Shown: piece after piece, positions 16,877 through 25,111 of the stretch | How the letters are laid out: every line of letters starts with the position of its first letter | How positions within the stretch are numbered: the stretch's first letter is position 1 | Origin: Amycolatopsis tolypomycina | Lineage (GTDB): Bacteria > Actinomycetota > Actinomycetes > Mycobacteriales > Pseudonocardiaceae | NCBI RefSeq assembly: GCF_900105945.1 | Contig: NZ_FNSO01000004.1 | Location: forward strand, 6,638,001-6,702,000 | Length of the DNA: 64,000 nucleotides | Direction: 5' to 3' | The notes under the pieces: generated by a model | The model's database searches: none | Told to the model about the DNA's origin: nothing | What the model saw: the letters and a program-made list of their open reading frames with translations, nothing else | Made by a program: the position numbers and the translations under genes

Positions 16877-18016
16877 TTACGCGGTCGCGGCCGCGTGGAC
16901 CGCGCGGACGAGCCGGGCGTTCTCCGGGGCCGCGCCGCCCGGGAAGGCGAAGCGGCGGCGGTTGTAGCCGTACGCGAGGCCGCTGCGCGGGTCCGCGAAC
17001 GCCAGCGAGCCTGCCGCGCCGCTGTGGCCGAAGGCGCCCTGGCCCAGCACCGGGTAGTCGTCCGAGACGATCGCGAAGCCGAGGCCGAACGCGTTGTGGT
17101 TGCGCGTCGCGAGGTCGTCGCCGATCGAGTGGATCTGCGCGAACTCCGCCGCGGTCTCCGGGCGCAGGAGCGGCTCCGGGCCGCCGATCACCGCCGCGTA
17201 CATGCCGGCCAGCCCGCGCGCTGACGCGACGCCGCCCACCGAGGCCGGGCTCAGCTGCCGGATCAGTTTGATGTTGGGCAGCTCCCAGAGCTCGGGCGCC
17301 TTCGGGTGGTTGCGGTTGAAGGCGATGCCCGTGAGGCTGTCCGCCCCGGTCGCGTTCGCCTCCAGCTCCGCCAGCTGCTCCGGCGTCGGCAGCATCGGCT
17401 GGGTCGTCAGGAACCGCGGCTCCAGTTCTTCGGGCAGCCCGAGGTAGAAGTCCAGGCCGAACGGCTTCCGGACGCGCTCCTCGTAGTGCTCCTGGATGCT
17501 GCGGCCGGTGACGCGCCGGACGACCTCGCCGGTCAGCGCGCCGATCACCAGCGCGTGGTAGCCGAACGCCGTGCCGGGCCGCCAGTAGGGTCGCTGCGGG
17601 GCGAGCCGTTCGGCGATGATGCGGTCGTCCGCGAGCTCCTCGGCGGTGAACCCCTCGTCCGCGCCCACGACGCCGGCGCGGTGCGCGAGCACGTCCCGCA
17701 GGGTGATCCCGCCCTTGCCGGCGGCACCGAACTCCGGCCAGTAGTGGGCGACCCGCTCATCGAGGTCGAGCACGCCGTCCTGGACGAGCAGCGCGACCAC
17801 CAGGTGCGCGGCACCCTTGGTCGAAGAAAACACGCCGGTCAGCGAGTCGCCGGTGATGGCGGGTCCGGTCCACAGGTCGACGACGCGCTCCCCGCCGACG
17901 TGCGCGACGAGCTGGGCGGCGTAGTCACCACCCTCGTCGGCCGCGACGGCGGCGAACTCCTCCCGGACGGACTCGAACCCGTCGGCGACGGTTCCCTGGA
18001 CGTGCTCGGACGACAT
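16877..18016 (-). CDS. Beta-lactamase-family serine hydrolase (class C/EstB type)
   Basis: A 379-residue protein with the serine beta-lactamase/DD-peptidase fold. The SxxK motif is SSTK in GVFSSTKGAAH, the second motif tyrosine is in FGYHALVIG, and the third region reads FGHSGAAGS. This combination is typical of cytoplasmic class C-like esterases rather than true beta-lactamases, and no signal peptide is seen. The ATG at 18014-18016 is preceded by GGGAG. It stands alone, divergent from the VOC gene. Substrate is unknown; ester or amide hydrolysis is expected. Confidence 0.85.
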   Translation of the reverse strand: MSSEHVQGTVADGFESVREEFAAVAADEGGDYAAQLVAHVGGERVVDLWTGPAITGDSLTGVFSSTKGAAHLVVALLVQDGVLDLDERVAHYWPEFGAAGKGGITLRDVLAHRAGVVGADEGFTAEELADDRIIAERLAPQRPYWRPGTAFGYHALVIGALTGEVVRRVTGRSIQEHYEERVRKPFGLDFYLGLPEELEPRFLTTQPMLPTPEQLAELEANATGADSLTGIAFNRNHPKAPELWELPNIKLIRQLSPASVGGVASARGLAGMYAAVIGGPEPLLRPETAAEFAQIHSIGDDLATRNHNAFGLGFAIVSDDYPVLGQGAFGHSGAAGSLAFADPRSGLAYGYNRRRFAFPGGAAPENARLVRAVHAAATA

Positions 18017-18148
18017 GGCAGCTCCCTCAGTGATCGCACCTTCTGCGTCTGGGTGCAACCGCCGCGCTGCCGAGGTATTCCGGTGACGGGCAACCGCTCC
18101 TCTCCGGGATCGCGGTAGAGAACCCGCCTCGCGGGTACCAGTCCGATC

Positions 18149-18514
18149 ATGAAGCTGACCTCCACTGTGCTCGGCACGCCGGAACCGCGTGCGCTCGCCG
18201 AGTTCTACTCGAAGCTCCTCGGCTGGCCGATCCGCACCGACGAACCGGCGTGGGTGACACTGCGCCCGGACGACGGCAGCGCTGGGCTTTCGTTCCAGCT
18301 GGAGACCGGGCACGTCCCGCCGGTGTGGCCGCCGGCCGACGGTGCGCAGCAGATGCAGCTGCACCTCGACATCGAGGTCGACGACCTCCAGGAGGCGACG
18401 GCGGCGGCGACCGCGGCGGGCGCCGTGGTCGCGGAATTCCAGCCGCAGGACGACGTCCGCGTCTGCTTCGATCCGGCCGGTCACCCGTTCTGCCTCTGGA
18501 CGCGCACGGGGTGA
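18149..18514 (+). CDS. VOC-family (glyoxalase-like) protein
   Basis: A 121-residue protein of the vicinal oxygen chelate superfamily, with the two beta-alpha-beta-beta-beta halves visible (MKLTSTVLGTPEPRALAEFYSKLLGW and LHLDIEVDDLQEATAAATAAGAVV) and the common ending DPAGHPFCLW. Members bind a metal or serve as binding and resistance proteins; the exact role here is unknown. It is a single gene, divergent from the serine hydrolase. Confidence 0.85.
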   Translation: MKLTSTVLGTPEPRALAEFYSKLLGWPIRTDEPAWVTLRPDDGSAGLSFQLETGHVPPVWPPADGAQQMQLHLDIEVDDLQEATAAATAAGAVVAEFQPQDDVRVCFDPAGHPFCLWTRTG

Positions 18515-18590
18515 CGCCCCGCGTTCGAACGGTCACAGGATCCGCTATGTTCGGCTGAGGTCCTGTTCCCGGCGAACGGAGTTGAGTCCT

Positions 18591-20261
18591 GTGGGGGTGC
18601 ACCGGATCTGGCACCACGGACTGGTCCCCACCGAGGGGAAACGCCCCCTGGACGCGTTGCGCAGCAGGCTGATCAGCCGCCAGCGGCAGCACGACGACTA
18701 CACGGTCACCGATCTGGGCTCGTCCGACGACGGCGGTTCGCGCCGGTGCGACCTGAAGTTCGCGTACGCGGGTGGCGACGGCCGCTACTCCGTTCAGGTA
18801 TTGCTCTCCCTGTGCTACCGCGCCGGCGACGACCGGGTGATGTGGTTGCTGTCCGCGGCGTGCACGCGGCCGTGGCGCAGCTGCCACGAAGCGCCGGCCC
18901 ACCGGATCGGCTTGGAGGAGCTGGGCGCCAGCGGCAACGACGAAATCCCGATCGAAACGCCGGTGCTGGCGATGCGCGGCTGGTCGCGCAAGGAATGCGA
19001 TCACCTCGCGGACCTGCTGGCCGAGGCGCTGATGGCGCCGTCGCGCTCTTCGGCCCTGCTGGTGCTCACCGAGCCGCCGACGGTGCCGGTGGAGGGCTGG
19101 CCCGGGCTGGTCAACGTCTTCGACGTCGACAACCGCTTCCGCCACACCCTCAACCGCAACCTCCCGCTCGGGTGCGCGGTGCCGCAGGGCGCGCGGCTGT
19201 ACATGCCTCCGTGCGATCAGCTGCCGGACTTCGTCCTGACCGCCAGCCCGGTGTCCAGCGAGGTGCTGCAGGGTGAGATCACGCGGCTCATCCAGACCCG
19301 CGGCCGCATGCCCCTGCCCGAGGAGTGGGCGGACGTGCCCAGCGTGCGTTCGTGGCACGAGGCCGACCCGTTCGCTTCGCCGGAGCGAGAGCCCGACGCC
19401 GAGCTGGTGGAGAAGCTCAGCCGAGCCGAACGGGAGCTGGCCGAAGCGCGGGGCGTGATCACGATCCTGCGGAAGAAGGCCAAGGCCCACGCCGAGGACC
19501 GCGACCGGCACGCCGGCGAGGTGAAGTCGCTCCGCCGCCGCCTGGAGGACGCGCGTGCCTCCGACGTCGCCTGCCTGCGCGGGCAGCTCGCGCAGCTGGA
19601 GGCGGAGGTGGACGACTACGCGCGGGCGTTCGAGGAGACCGAGGCCGAGCGCGACGAGCTCCGGCGCGTCAACGGGCTGCTGGCGGGCCGGCTCGCCCGC
19701 CACCACGACGCCGACGACGAAGTCGCCGCCGCCGGGCGCCCACCGGAGGACTTCCCCAGTTTCGCCGACCTGATCGGCACCGCGACAGCTTCGCTGAAAC
19801 ACCTCGCGATCACTGCCGAACCGGCGCCGGCGGCGATCCTCGACCACCACCCGAAAGCCGCCGCCTGGCGCCGCAAGGCGTGGGACGCGCTTCGCACCCT
19901 CGACGCCTACGCGGCAGCCCGGACGTCCTTGCTCGACGCGGGCCAGGACCCGGGCCCCGAGCTGTCGGACGTGCTCGCGTTCGCCCGCACCGGCCAGCCG
20001 GGTTCGCTGATCAGCGCGAACATCATCGCGCTGGCCGAGTCGGACACGGTGACGACGAACGAGCGGCTCCGGCAGGCCCGCACGTTCCGCGTCGATCCGC
20101 GGACGAACCCGGCGGGCCGCGACTACTTCGGCGCCCACATCGCCTTGGAGCGGTTCAAGGCGCCGGCCCCACGCCTGCACTTCCTCGACGACACCGACCG
20201 CACGGGCACGGTGTACGTCGGGTACCTCGGCGCCCACCTGCCGACGTCGAAGACCAACTGA
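18591..20261 (+). CDS. Unknown protein with central coiled coil and conserved-looking C-terminus
   Basis: A 556-residue protein that I do not recognise. The N-terminal part (about 1-260) is globular and mixed. Residues about 263-375 are a long charged coiled coil (heptads such as LSRAERELAEARGVITILRKK). A helical segment follows, and the end has YFGAHIALERFKAP and VYVGYLGAHLPTSKTN, which looks like a small beta-rich domain. There is no signal peptide or transmembrane segment. The GTG at 18591 has GGAG upstream. A Nudix gene follows 15 bases later and is probably co-transcribed. A sensor or scaffold in stress or defence is possible but unsupported. Confidence 0.72.
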   Translation: MGVHRIWHHGLVPTEGKRPLDALRSRLISRQRQHDDYTVTDLGSSDDGGSRRCDLKFAYAGGDGRYSVQVLLSLCYRAGDDRVMWLLSAACTRPWRSCHEAPAHRIGLEELGASGNDEIPIETPVLAMRGWSRKECDHLADLLAEALMAPSRSSALLVLTEPPTVPVEGWPGLVNVFDVDNRFRHTLNRNLPLGCAVPQGARLYMPPCDQLPDFVLTASPVSSEVLQGEITRLIQTRGRMPLPEEWADVPSVRSWHEADPFASPEREPDAELVEKLSRAERELAEARGVITILRKKAKAHAEDRDRHAGEVKSLRRRLEDARASDVACLRGQLAQLEAEVDDYARAFEETEAERDELRRVNGLLAGRLARHHDADDEVAAAGRPPEDFPSFADLIGTATASLKHLAITAEPAPAAILDHHPKAAAWRRKAWDALRTLDAYAAARTSLLDAGQDPGPELSDVLAFARTGQPGSLISANIIALAESDTVTTNERLRQARTFRVDPRTNPAGRDYFGAHIALERFKAPAPRLHFLDDTDRTGTVYVGYLGAHLPTSKTN

Positions 20262-20276
20262 GCGAGAATCGCGCGC

Positions 20277-20678
20277 ATGACGGAGATCGCGCACAAGCAC
20301 CTGGCCTACTGCTGGATCGTCCGCGGCGACCGGATGCTGTTTCTCCGCCGCGCGCCCGGGGTGTTCCTCGCGGGCCGGTGGGAGCTGCCCGGAGGCACGG
20401 CCGAGCCGGGCGAGCGCCTCGAGGACACAGCGACGCGCGAGACGGCGGAGGAGACCGGGCTGACGGTGCGCGTCACGGGCGAGCTGGCGCGCGACGCGTG
20501 GCCGGACGTGGCGGGGCGGGCCCTGCGCATCCACGCTTTTGTTTACACGGTGGAAGAAGAGGGAGCCGGTGAGGTGGTGCTCAATCCTGAGGAGCATGAC
20601 GACTTTGCTTGGCTGACGCGGGCGGAGGCTCGGGAACTGGCGCTGCCGGACCACTTCCGGCGACTGCTTGATCGGTAG
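20277..20678 (+). CDS. Nudix hydrolase
   Basis: A 133-residue protein with a complete Nudix box: the Gly-x5-Glu-x7-Arg-Glu pattern begins at GGTAEPGERLEDT and ends RETAEETGL. Such enzymes hydrolyse nucleoside diphosphates linked to another group, with Mg2+ bound by the box glutamates. The substrate cannot be predicted; a MutT-like clean-up role is common. The gene lies 15 bases downstream of the unknown coiled-coil gene. Confidence 0.88.
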   Translation: MTEIAHKHLAYCWIVRGDRMLFLRRAPGVFLAGRWELPGGTAEPGERLEDTATRETAEETGLTVRVTGELARDAWPDVAGRALRIHAFVYTVEEEGAGEVVLNPEEHDDFAWLTRAEARELALPDHFRRLLDR

Positions 20679-21283
20679 GGGTTTTCTCTGGCGCAGCAAC
20701 GGTTCGCGGTGCTGCGGGGGTCTTCGCGTTGTGATCATGTCTTCCACGCTACCCGAACAAATGTGCGAACGTCATCGCTGGAACGGGTGAACTGAAACGA
20801 GGGGCTGAGCGGCGATTTTCCCTGTACAGCAAGGGGAATCGGCCTAGGGAGCCCCCGAATTCCACGCTACCGGAAGGGACCGACAAAAGTGGACGCGCCC
20901 GCTGGGCCGGGACACTGTCGTTCGAACGGGCGCGGGCGGCAGTTGCCGGGTGCGGGCGCGGCGCGGTTGGTGTAGCGGGCGGTCGACCGCCGCGGGGGCT
21001 TTGGCTGCGCGGCGGGCGTGCGGCGTAGCCGAGTCGACACTCGAGCGAGACGCAATCACCGATGCTCGGCTTGACCGGTTTCACCCCACGCTGAAACCGT
21101 CGCAAGGATGGACATCCACCTGATAACGTCCGTCGCATTGGTCGAGCGAATGGGGGTTCGCGATGGGGGATCAATTCTTCGCTCGCCGGAGCCAGACACG
21201 CCTGGAACCGCACAGTAAAGCGGTCCGGTAATCATCCGCGCGGAGCGCTCTGCGGGTAATGAGCACAATACGAAAGGTTCAGC
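20679..21283. other. Long intergenic region with possible SOS box and inverted repeat
   Basis: About 600 bases with no credible gene. It holds an SOS-like site (20754-20768), a 12-base direct repeat TTCCACGCTACC at about 20742 and 20862, and an inverted repeat GGTTTCA-N8-TGAAACC at 21077-21098 next to TTGACC, which may be part of the promoter of the secreted-protein genes. A minus-strand frame across 20749-21213 has poor protein character and was not called. Confidence 0.5.
20754..20768. promoter_or_regulatory. Candidate LexA (SOS) box, possibly vestigial
   Basis: The sequence CGAACAAATGTGCGA matches the actinobacterial LexA box pattern CGAAC-(A/G)-N-(A/G)-(T/C)-GTTCG in all but one position. 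On the minus strand it is followed within 20 bases by an ATG that opens a frame antisense to the Nudix gene, with no recognisable product. It may be the promoter remnant of a lost DNA-damage-inducible gene. Confidence 0.3.
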
Positions 21284-21730
21284 ATGTCCTTGCAGGAAAA
21301 GAAAAACCAGAAGAGCCGGCTGACCCGGCGCGGTCTCGCCCTGGCGGGCGCGGGGGCCGTTCTGGCCACCCTGATATCCGCCACGCCCGCCGCCGCCGCG
21401 ACCGGCGCCGGGTGCACCACCATTCAGAACAAAACCGGTTTGCTGTGTGTCGGCTGGGATGCCCAGACGACCAAGTACCTCAACACCATCAGGGGGAACT
21501 TCGACTCCCCCATCTGGGGCGTGGGCAACCCGCGCATCGAAGTCCGGGTCCTGGACGCCCAGAACAAGGAGATGTTCAAACGGGACCGCTCGTGGGGCGG
21601 CAACCGGCGCAGTGAGTACGCCGACTTCGAGGTCACGGTCATGATGCCGCGCGACGCATCGCGCGTCTGCGCCGTTCTCTTCGAAGGGGGCGGCTACATG
21701 GACATGGCCTGCAGCCCGGTTTACACCTGA
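21284..21730 (+). CDS. Secreted small protein with four cysteines (first of a pair)
   Basis: A 148-residue protein with an N-terminal export signal: KSRLTRRGLALAGAGAVLATL followed by an Ala-rich cleavage region near residue 39. The twin arginine could indicate Tat export, but Sec export is equally possible. The mature part has Cys44, Cys55, Cys129 and Cys143 and looks beta-rich. AAAGG lies upstream of the ATG. A second secreted four-cysteine protein is encoded 33 bases downstream. I know no function; the pair may be secreted binding proteins or toxins. Confidence 0.75.
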   Translation: MSLQEKKNQKSRLTRRGLALAGAGAVLATLISATPAAAATGAGCTTIQNKTGLLCVGWDAQTTKYLNTIRGNFDSPIWGVGNPRIEVRVLDAQNKEMFKRDRSWGGNRRSEYADFEVTVMMPRDASRVCAVLFEGGGYMDMACSPVYT

Positions 21731-21763
21731 GCCCGACACGCAGAAACAAGGAAGGACAACAGC

Positions 21764-22207
21764 ATGAAACACCGCATGGCCGCCGCGATGGTCGTGGCCG
21801 CGGGAACCGTCCTGGCCGGAATTGCCTCCGGTCCCGCCTCCGCCTCCACCGCAGCAGCTGATTACGAGCGTTGCCAGTCGGCCGACTATCCCTCGGTTGC
21901 CTTTTCCCACACGGTGTGCGTGACCTTCCGGGGGAACGGGAGCGGCGTTCCGCCCAACGATGTCATCCGGATGAACGTCCGTTCCTCCGGCCGGACGGGA
22001 ATCGGCCACTGGGAACTGTTCGGTCCGCACGGCACCGTCAGCAACAGCCTGGACGGCGAATGGAAAGACCGCACGCACGACTGGGCCGGATACCAGGACA
22101 GCTCGTTCGGTGACCGCTGGTGCGCCGTCTTCTGGCGGGACGGCGGCGGCGGCTCCGGTTACTACCGGGCCACCCCACCGGTCTGCGTGACGTCGTATTT
22201 CCCCTGA
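21764..22207 (+). CDS. Secreted small protein with four cysteines (second of a pair)
   Basis: A 147-residue protein with a typical Sec signal peptide (MKHRMAAAMVVAAGTVLAGI, cleavage near ASAS at about residue 28). The mature part holds Cys37, Cys52, Cys120 and Cys141, spaced like those of the preceding gene, and beta-strand-like segments rich in Gly and aromatic residues (GHWELFGPHGTVSNSLDGEW). It is 33 bases downstream of its partner and probably co-transcribed. Length and cysteine spacing suggest related folds although identity is low. Function unknown. Confidence 0.74.
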   Translation: MKHRMAAAMVVAAGTVLAGIASGPASASTAAADYERCQSADYPSVAFSHTVCVTFRGNGSGVPPNDVIRMNVRSSGRTGIGHWELFGPHGTVSNSLDGEWKDRTHDWAGYQDSSFGDRWCAVFWRDGGGGSGYYRATPPVCVTSYFP

Positions 22208-22261
22208 CCTGCCGCCCCCGGCGGTCCTTGCAGGCTACCGCCGGGGGCTCAGGCGACCCGC

Positions 22262-23002
22262 TCAGCCCTGAGGCGCCAAATACCTCAACAAGACACTGGC
22301 GCCATCGGTCAGCACCGAAGCCAGCTCCAGCTCCGCCGGATCCACAGCCTCGCCGAGTGACGCTCGACCAGTCGCTCCCGCCACCAGGAACGGCGCCACC
22401 GTCAACCGGAACTCGTCGACCATCCCGGCCTCGATCAACGATCCGAACAACCTGGGCCCGCCTTCGCAGTCGATGCGGCCCAGTCCCTCCGCCACCAGCG
22501 TCGACACCACGCGCTCGGCCGACACCGCTGTCTCGCCCGTCACGAACACCTTCGCGCCGTTCGCCGCCCACGCCGAACGCAACTCCGCCGGTGCCGCCGC
22601 AGACGTGAACACCAGGGTCGGGACCGCCGCCTTGGTGATCACCGGGGCGTCCGGGGGCAGGCTGCGGCCCGTGGTCACCACCGCCACCGGGGCGATCGGG
22701 GCCAGGCCGAAGCGGCGCCGGCGGTCGGCCGTGGCCGCGTCCGGGCGCATGCCCTCGAAGCCCTCCGCCATGGCCGTTCCCGCGCCCACCAGGACCACGT
22801 CCGCGAGGTCGTTGCCGAGGCGGTAGACCACCCTGTCCGCCGGGGTCGACAGGCCCGCCGACCGGCCTTCGACTTCGATCGCGCCGTCCGTGCTCGAGAC
22901 GAAGTTCACCGCCAGCCAGCGCGGGTCCGCCGGGTAGCTGTACAGGCGCTCGAGGTCTTCCTCGGCCAGGTCGCGGGCGGACGGCCAGACCTCGCGGATC
23001 AC
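22262..23002 (-). CDS. RibD C-terminal-domain (pyrimidine/dihydrofolate reductase-like) protein
   Basis: A 246-residue reductase of the RibD C-terminal/DHFR-like family (WLAVNFVSSTDGAIEVEG, VVLVGAGTA, IDCEGGPRLFGSLIEAGMVDEF). It resembles the actinobacterial class that includes mycobacterial Rv2671, which is known to have dihydrofolate reductase activity. The chosen GTG (23000-23002) overlaps the stop of the upstream DHPS-like gene as GTGA; a GTG six bases earlier is possible. NADPH-dependent reduction of a pyrimidine or pterin is expected. The tight pairing with a DHPS-like protein favours a pterin or folate role, as inference. Confidence 0.82.
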   Translation of the reverse strand: MIREVWPSARDLAEEDLERLYSYPADPRWLAVNFVSSTDGAIEVEGRSAGLSTPADRVVYRLGNDLADVVLVGAGTAMAEGFEGMRPDAATADRRRRFGLAPIAPVAVVTTGRSLPPDAPVITKAAVPTLVFTSAAAPAELRSAWAANGAKVFVTGETAVSAERVVSTLVAEGLGRIDCEGGPRLFGSLIEAGMVDEFRLTVAPFLVAGATGRASLGEAVDPAELELASVLTDGASVLLRYLAPQG

Positions 23003-23562
23003 TCCCACCGGACCGCCTTCGCCGGCGGACGCGTGCCCGCGATGCTCGCCGCCATCTCCGCCGCGTGACGCACTCCGCGGACGTGCTTCGTGCTGATGAT
23101 CGCCACTCCCGCCGAGGCCGCGAGGGCCGCCAGGGCCAGCCCGGCGGGCGTTCCGTCGCCCGCCACCGATGCCAGCACCGGCAGGTCGACGGCCGGCATC
23201 GACCGGAACTCCCCGATGTCCACGACAACGGACAGACCGGGCACGGAAGGCACCGCGGGCGCGACATAACCCACGCCGTGGCGGGCCGCGATCTCCGCCA
23301 GGTCCGCGCGCGCCACGATCAGGTCGGCGCCCGCTTCGCAGCAGGCCTCGGCGACCGACGGGTCGGCGGTGTCCACCCCGATGACGAGGTCGGGGAAAGC
23401 CGCACGCGCCTGCGCGACAAGGGAGGCGTCGGCGAAACTCACGAGGTCGGCGCCGTCGTCGACGGCGGCTCGGGCCGCGGGGAGCGACTCGACGGCGGCC
23501 AGCACCAGCGCGCGGTCGCTGCTCAACCGGCGGCCCCGGAAGACGAGGTCGGGGGTTTTCAT
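22999..23562 (-). CDS. Short dihydropteroate synthase-like protein
   Basis: A 187-residue protein whose C-terminal half (GLALAALAASAGVAIISTKHVRGVRHAAEMAASI) resembles the end of dihydropteroate synthases. Full DHPS enzymes are about 270-290 residues; here the N-terminal pterin-binding loops are shortened, so classical activity is doubtful. The N-terminus reads LVFRGRRLSSDRALVLAAVE, and DLVIGVDTADPSVAEACCEAGADLIV matches a TIM-barrel strand/helix region. GGGAGA precedes the ATG at 23560-23562. It is translationally coupled to the RibD-like reductase. It may be a degenerate or specialised DHPS. Confidence 0.7.
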   Translation of the reverse strand: MKTPDLVFRGRRLSSDRALVLAAVESLPAARAAVDDGADLVSFADASLVAQARAAFPDLVIGVDTADPSVAEACCEAGADLIVARADLAEIAARHGVGYVAPAVPSVPGLSVVVDIGEFRSMPAVDLPVLASVAGDGTPAGLALAALAASAGVAIISTKHVRGVRHAAEMAASIAGTRPPAKAVRWE

Positions 23563-23670
23563 CGCACTCTCCCTGGCTGGACGTCCTTCGCGATCATAAG
23601 CCAGCGGGTGTGCGTTCTTCGCCGTCAGGTGGCGGGGCTTCGTCGCCGGGCCACCCGACTCGACGGATCC

Positions 23671-23970
23671 TCAGGAGGCAATCGCCTCGTTGATCGCCAG
23701 CAGCTCCCGTGCGGTGCGCGTGGCGGTGAACTCGATGACGTCGTACCGGGCGAGCCGCTGGACCACGAACGGGTCGCTGGCGAGCACGGCGTCGAGCTTG
23801 CCGCGCAGCACCGAGCGGACCAGTATCACCTGGTCGGCCACGCCGTTGCCCTTTCCGCAAACCAGGAACAATCCTTGGGTAAATTGTTTGCGCACCCAGT
23901 CCGAATGATCCGGAAGCGCGTAGTCGACTTCTGTTTCGGGCGCTGTGTGTGTCAGCAATGCGATGTACAT
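23671..23970 (-). CDS. YciI-family protein
   Basis: A 99-residue protein of the YciI-like ferredoxin-fold family: MYIALLTHTAPETEVDYALPDHSDW, then ASDPFVVQRLARYDVIEFTATRT near the end. The His and the Asp of the DPF segment, which line the family pocket, are present. The ATG at 23968-23970 gives the family's usual N-terminus; a longer frame upstream adds unrelated residues. It lies 108 bases upstream of the DHPS-like gene on the same strand. Function is uncertain; YciI proteins are small enzymes or ligand binders. Confidence 0.82.
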   Translation of the reverse strand: MYIALLTHTAPETEVDYALPDHSDWVRKQFTQGLFLVCGKGNGVADQVILVRSVLRGKLDAVLASDPFVVQRLARYDVIEFTATRTARELLAINEAIAS

Positions 23971-24182
23971 GTTTGCAGGGTAGAACGCCAAGGCCCGCAC
24001 CGCATCCGCCTGGCGAGTGGCACCGGACACGCCTTTCGTCAATATTCCGTCAAGAACTCGGGAATTCCTTTACGGCGGCTTTTTCGACATACTCGCCGGT
24101 TACCGTACGCACCTCGTCGTACGTCGGGGTGTCGCCGCCGGGCCGACGCGGCGGCGCCCCGCGGGCCGCGACACTGCGAGGC

Positions 24183-25091
24183 ATGAACGCACTGACCCGG
24201 ATCTGGTACGACGGACGGCGAGCCGAGCGGATCGCCTACGCCGTCGGCGCCGCGCTGTTCGTGAGCGGCGTCGCGCACGCACTCGTGCTCATCGCCACCG
24301 GCGGCTCGTGGCTGGGCCCGCTGTCGATGCGCAAGGCCGTCACGTTCGGCCTGTCGTTCGGGCTGACGCTCGCGTCGGTCGCCTGGGCGACGTCGTTCCT
24401 CACCGTGCGGCCGCGGGTGCGCAACGTCCTGCTCGGGGCGTTCACCACGGCGAGCGTCGCCGAGGTCGTGCTCGTCAGCATGCAGGCCTGGCGCGGGGTG
24501 CCGTCGCACTTCAACTTCGAGACGCCGTTCGACGACGTCGTTTCGATGACGCTCGCCGCCGGTGGTGGCGTGCTCGTCCTGACCGTCATCGGCTTCACCG
24601 CCGCCGCGCTCGTCGAGCCCGGCCCGGCCGCGCCGAGCCTGCGCCTGGCCGTCCGCGCCGGCCTGGTGGTGCTGCTCGTCGCGCTGGCCACCGGCGCGGT
24701 GATGATCGGCCGCGGGGTCGTCGCGGCCCGCGGCGGCGACCCGCAGCTGGCGTACACGACGGCCGGCGCCCTCAAGCCGCTGCACGCGGTCGCCATGCAC
24801 GCGATCCTGGTGCTGCCCGCGCTGGCCTGGCTGCTGCGCTTCACCCGCCACCCCGAGGCGCACCGGCTGAACGTGGTGAAAACAGCCGTGGCCGCCGACC
24901 TCGTGCTCACCGCCGTGATCGGTGTCGAGTCCTTCACCGGCATCGACCCGTTCGCCGCGCCGCTGCCGCTCATGGTGCTGTCCGCGCTGGCCGCGGCGGT
25001 ACTGGCGGGAACCGGAATCCACGCGGTGTCCGGCATTGAACCGGGCGTCCGATTCGCACGTGTCCTCAACGGGAAGGCAAGGGGCCGGTAA
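24183..25091 (+). CDS. Multi-pass membrane protein of unknown function
   Basis: A 302-residue integral membrane protein with about seven hydrophobic segments (for example IAYAVGAALFVSGVAHALVL and LVVLLVALATGAVMIGRGVV). No transporter or enzyme motif is recognised. The ATG at 24183 follows a gap with no other gene. The stop is 20 bases before a PLP-dependent enzyme gene, which is followed by a kinase gene, so the three may form an operon ended by the palindrome at 27256-27281. Confidence 0.75.
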   Translation: MNALTRIWYDGRRAERIAYAVGAALFVSGVAHALVLIATGGSWLGPLSMRKAVTFGLSFGLTLASVAWATSFLTVRPRVRNVLLGAFTTASVAEVVLVSMQAWRGVPSHFNFETPFDDVVSMTLAAGGGVLVLTVIGFTAAALVEPGPAAPSLRLAVRAGLVVLLVALATGAVMIGRGVVAARGGDPQLAYTTAGALKPLHAVAMHAILVLPALAWLLRFTRHPEAHRLNVVKTAVAADLVLTAVIGVESFTGIDPFAAPLPLMVLSALAAAVLAGTGIHAVSGIEPGVRFARVLNGKARGR

Positions 25092-25111
25092 AGGCGGCGG
25101 ACGGAGAACAC

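Noticed and set aside
20749..21213. A 154-residue minus-strand frame in the long intergenic region
   Set aside because: It is Pro/Arg-rich with no recognisable domain, no ribosome site and poor codon pattern. It is better explained as open by chance.
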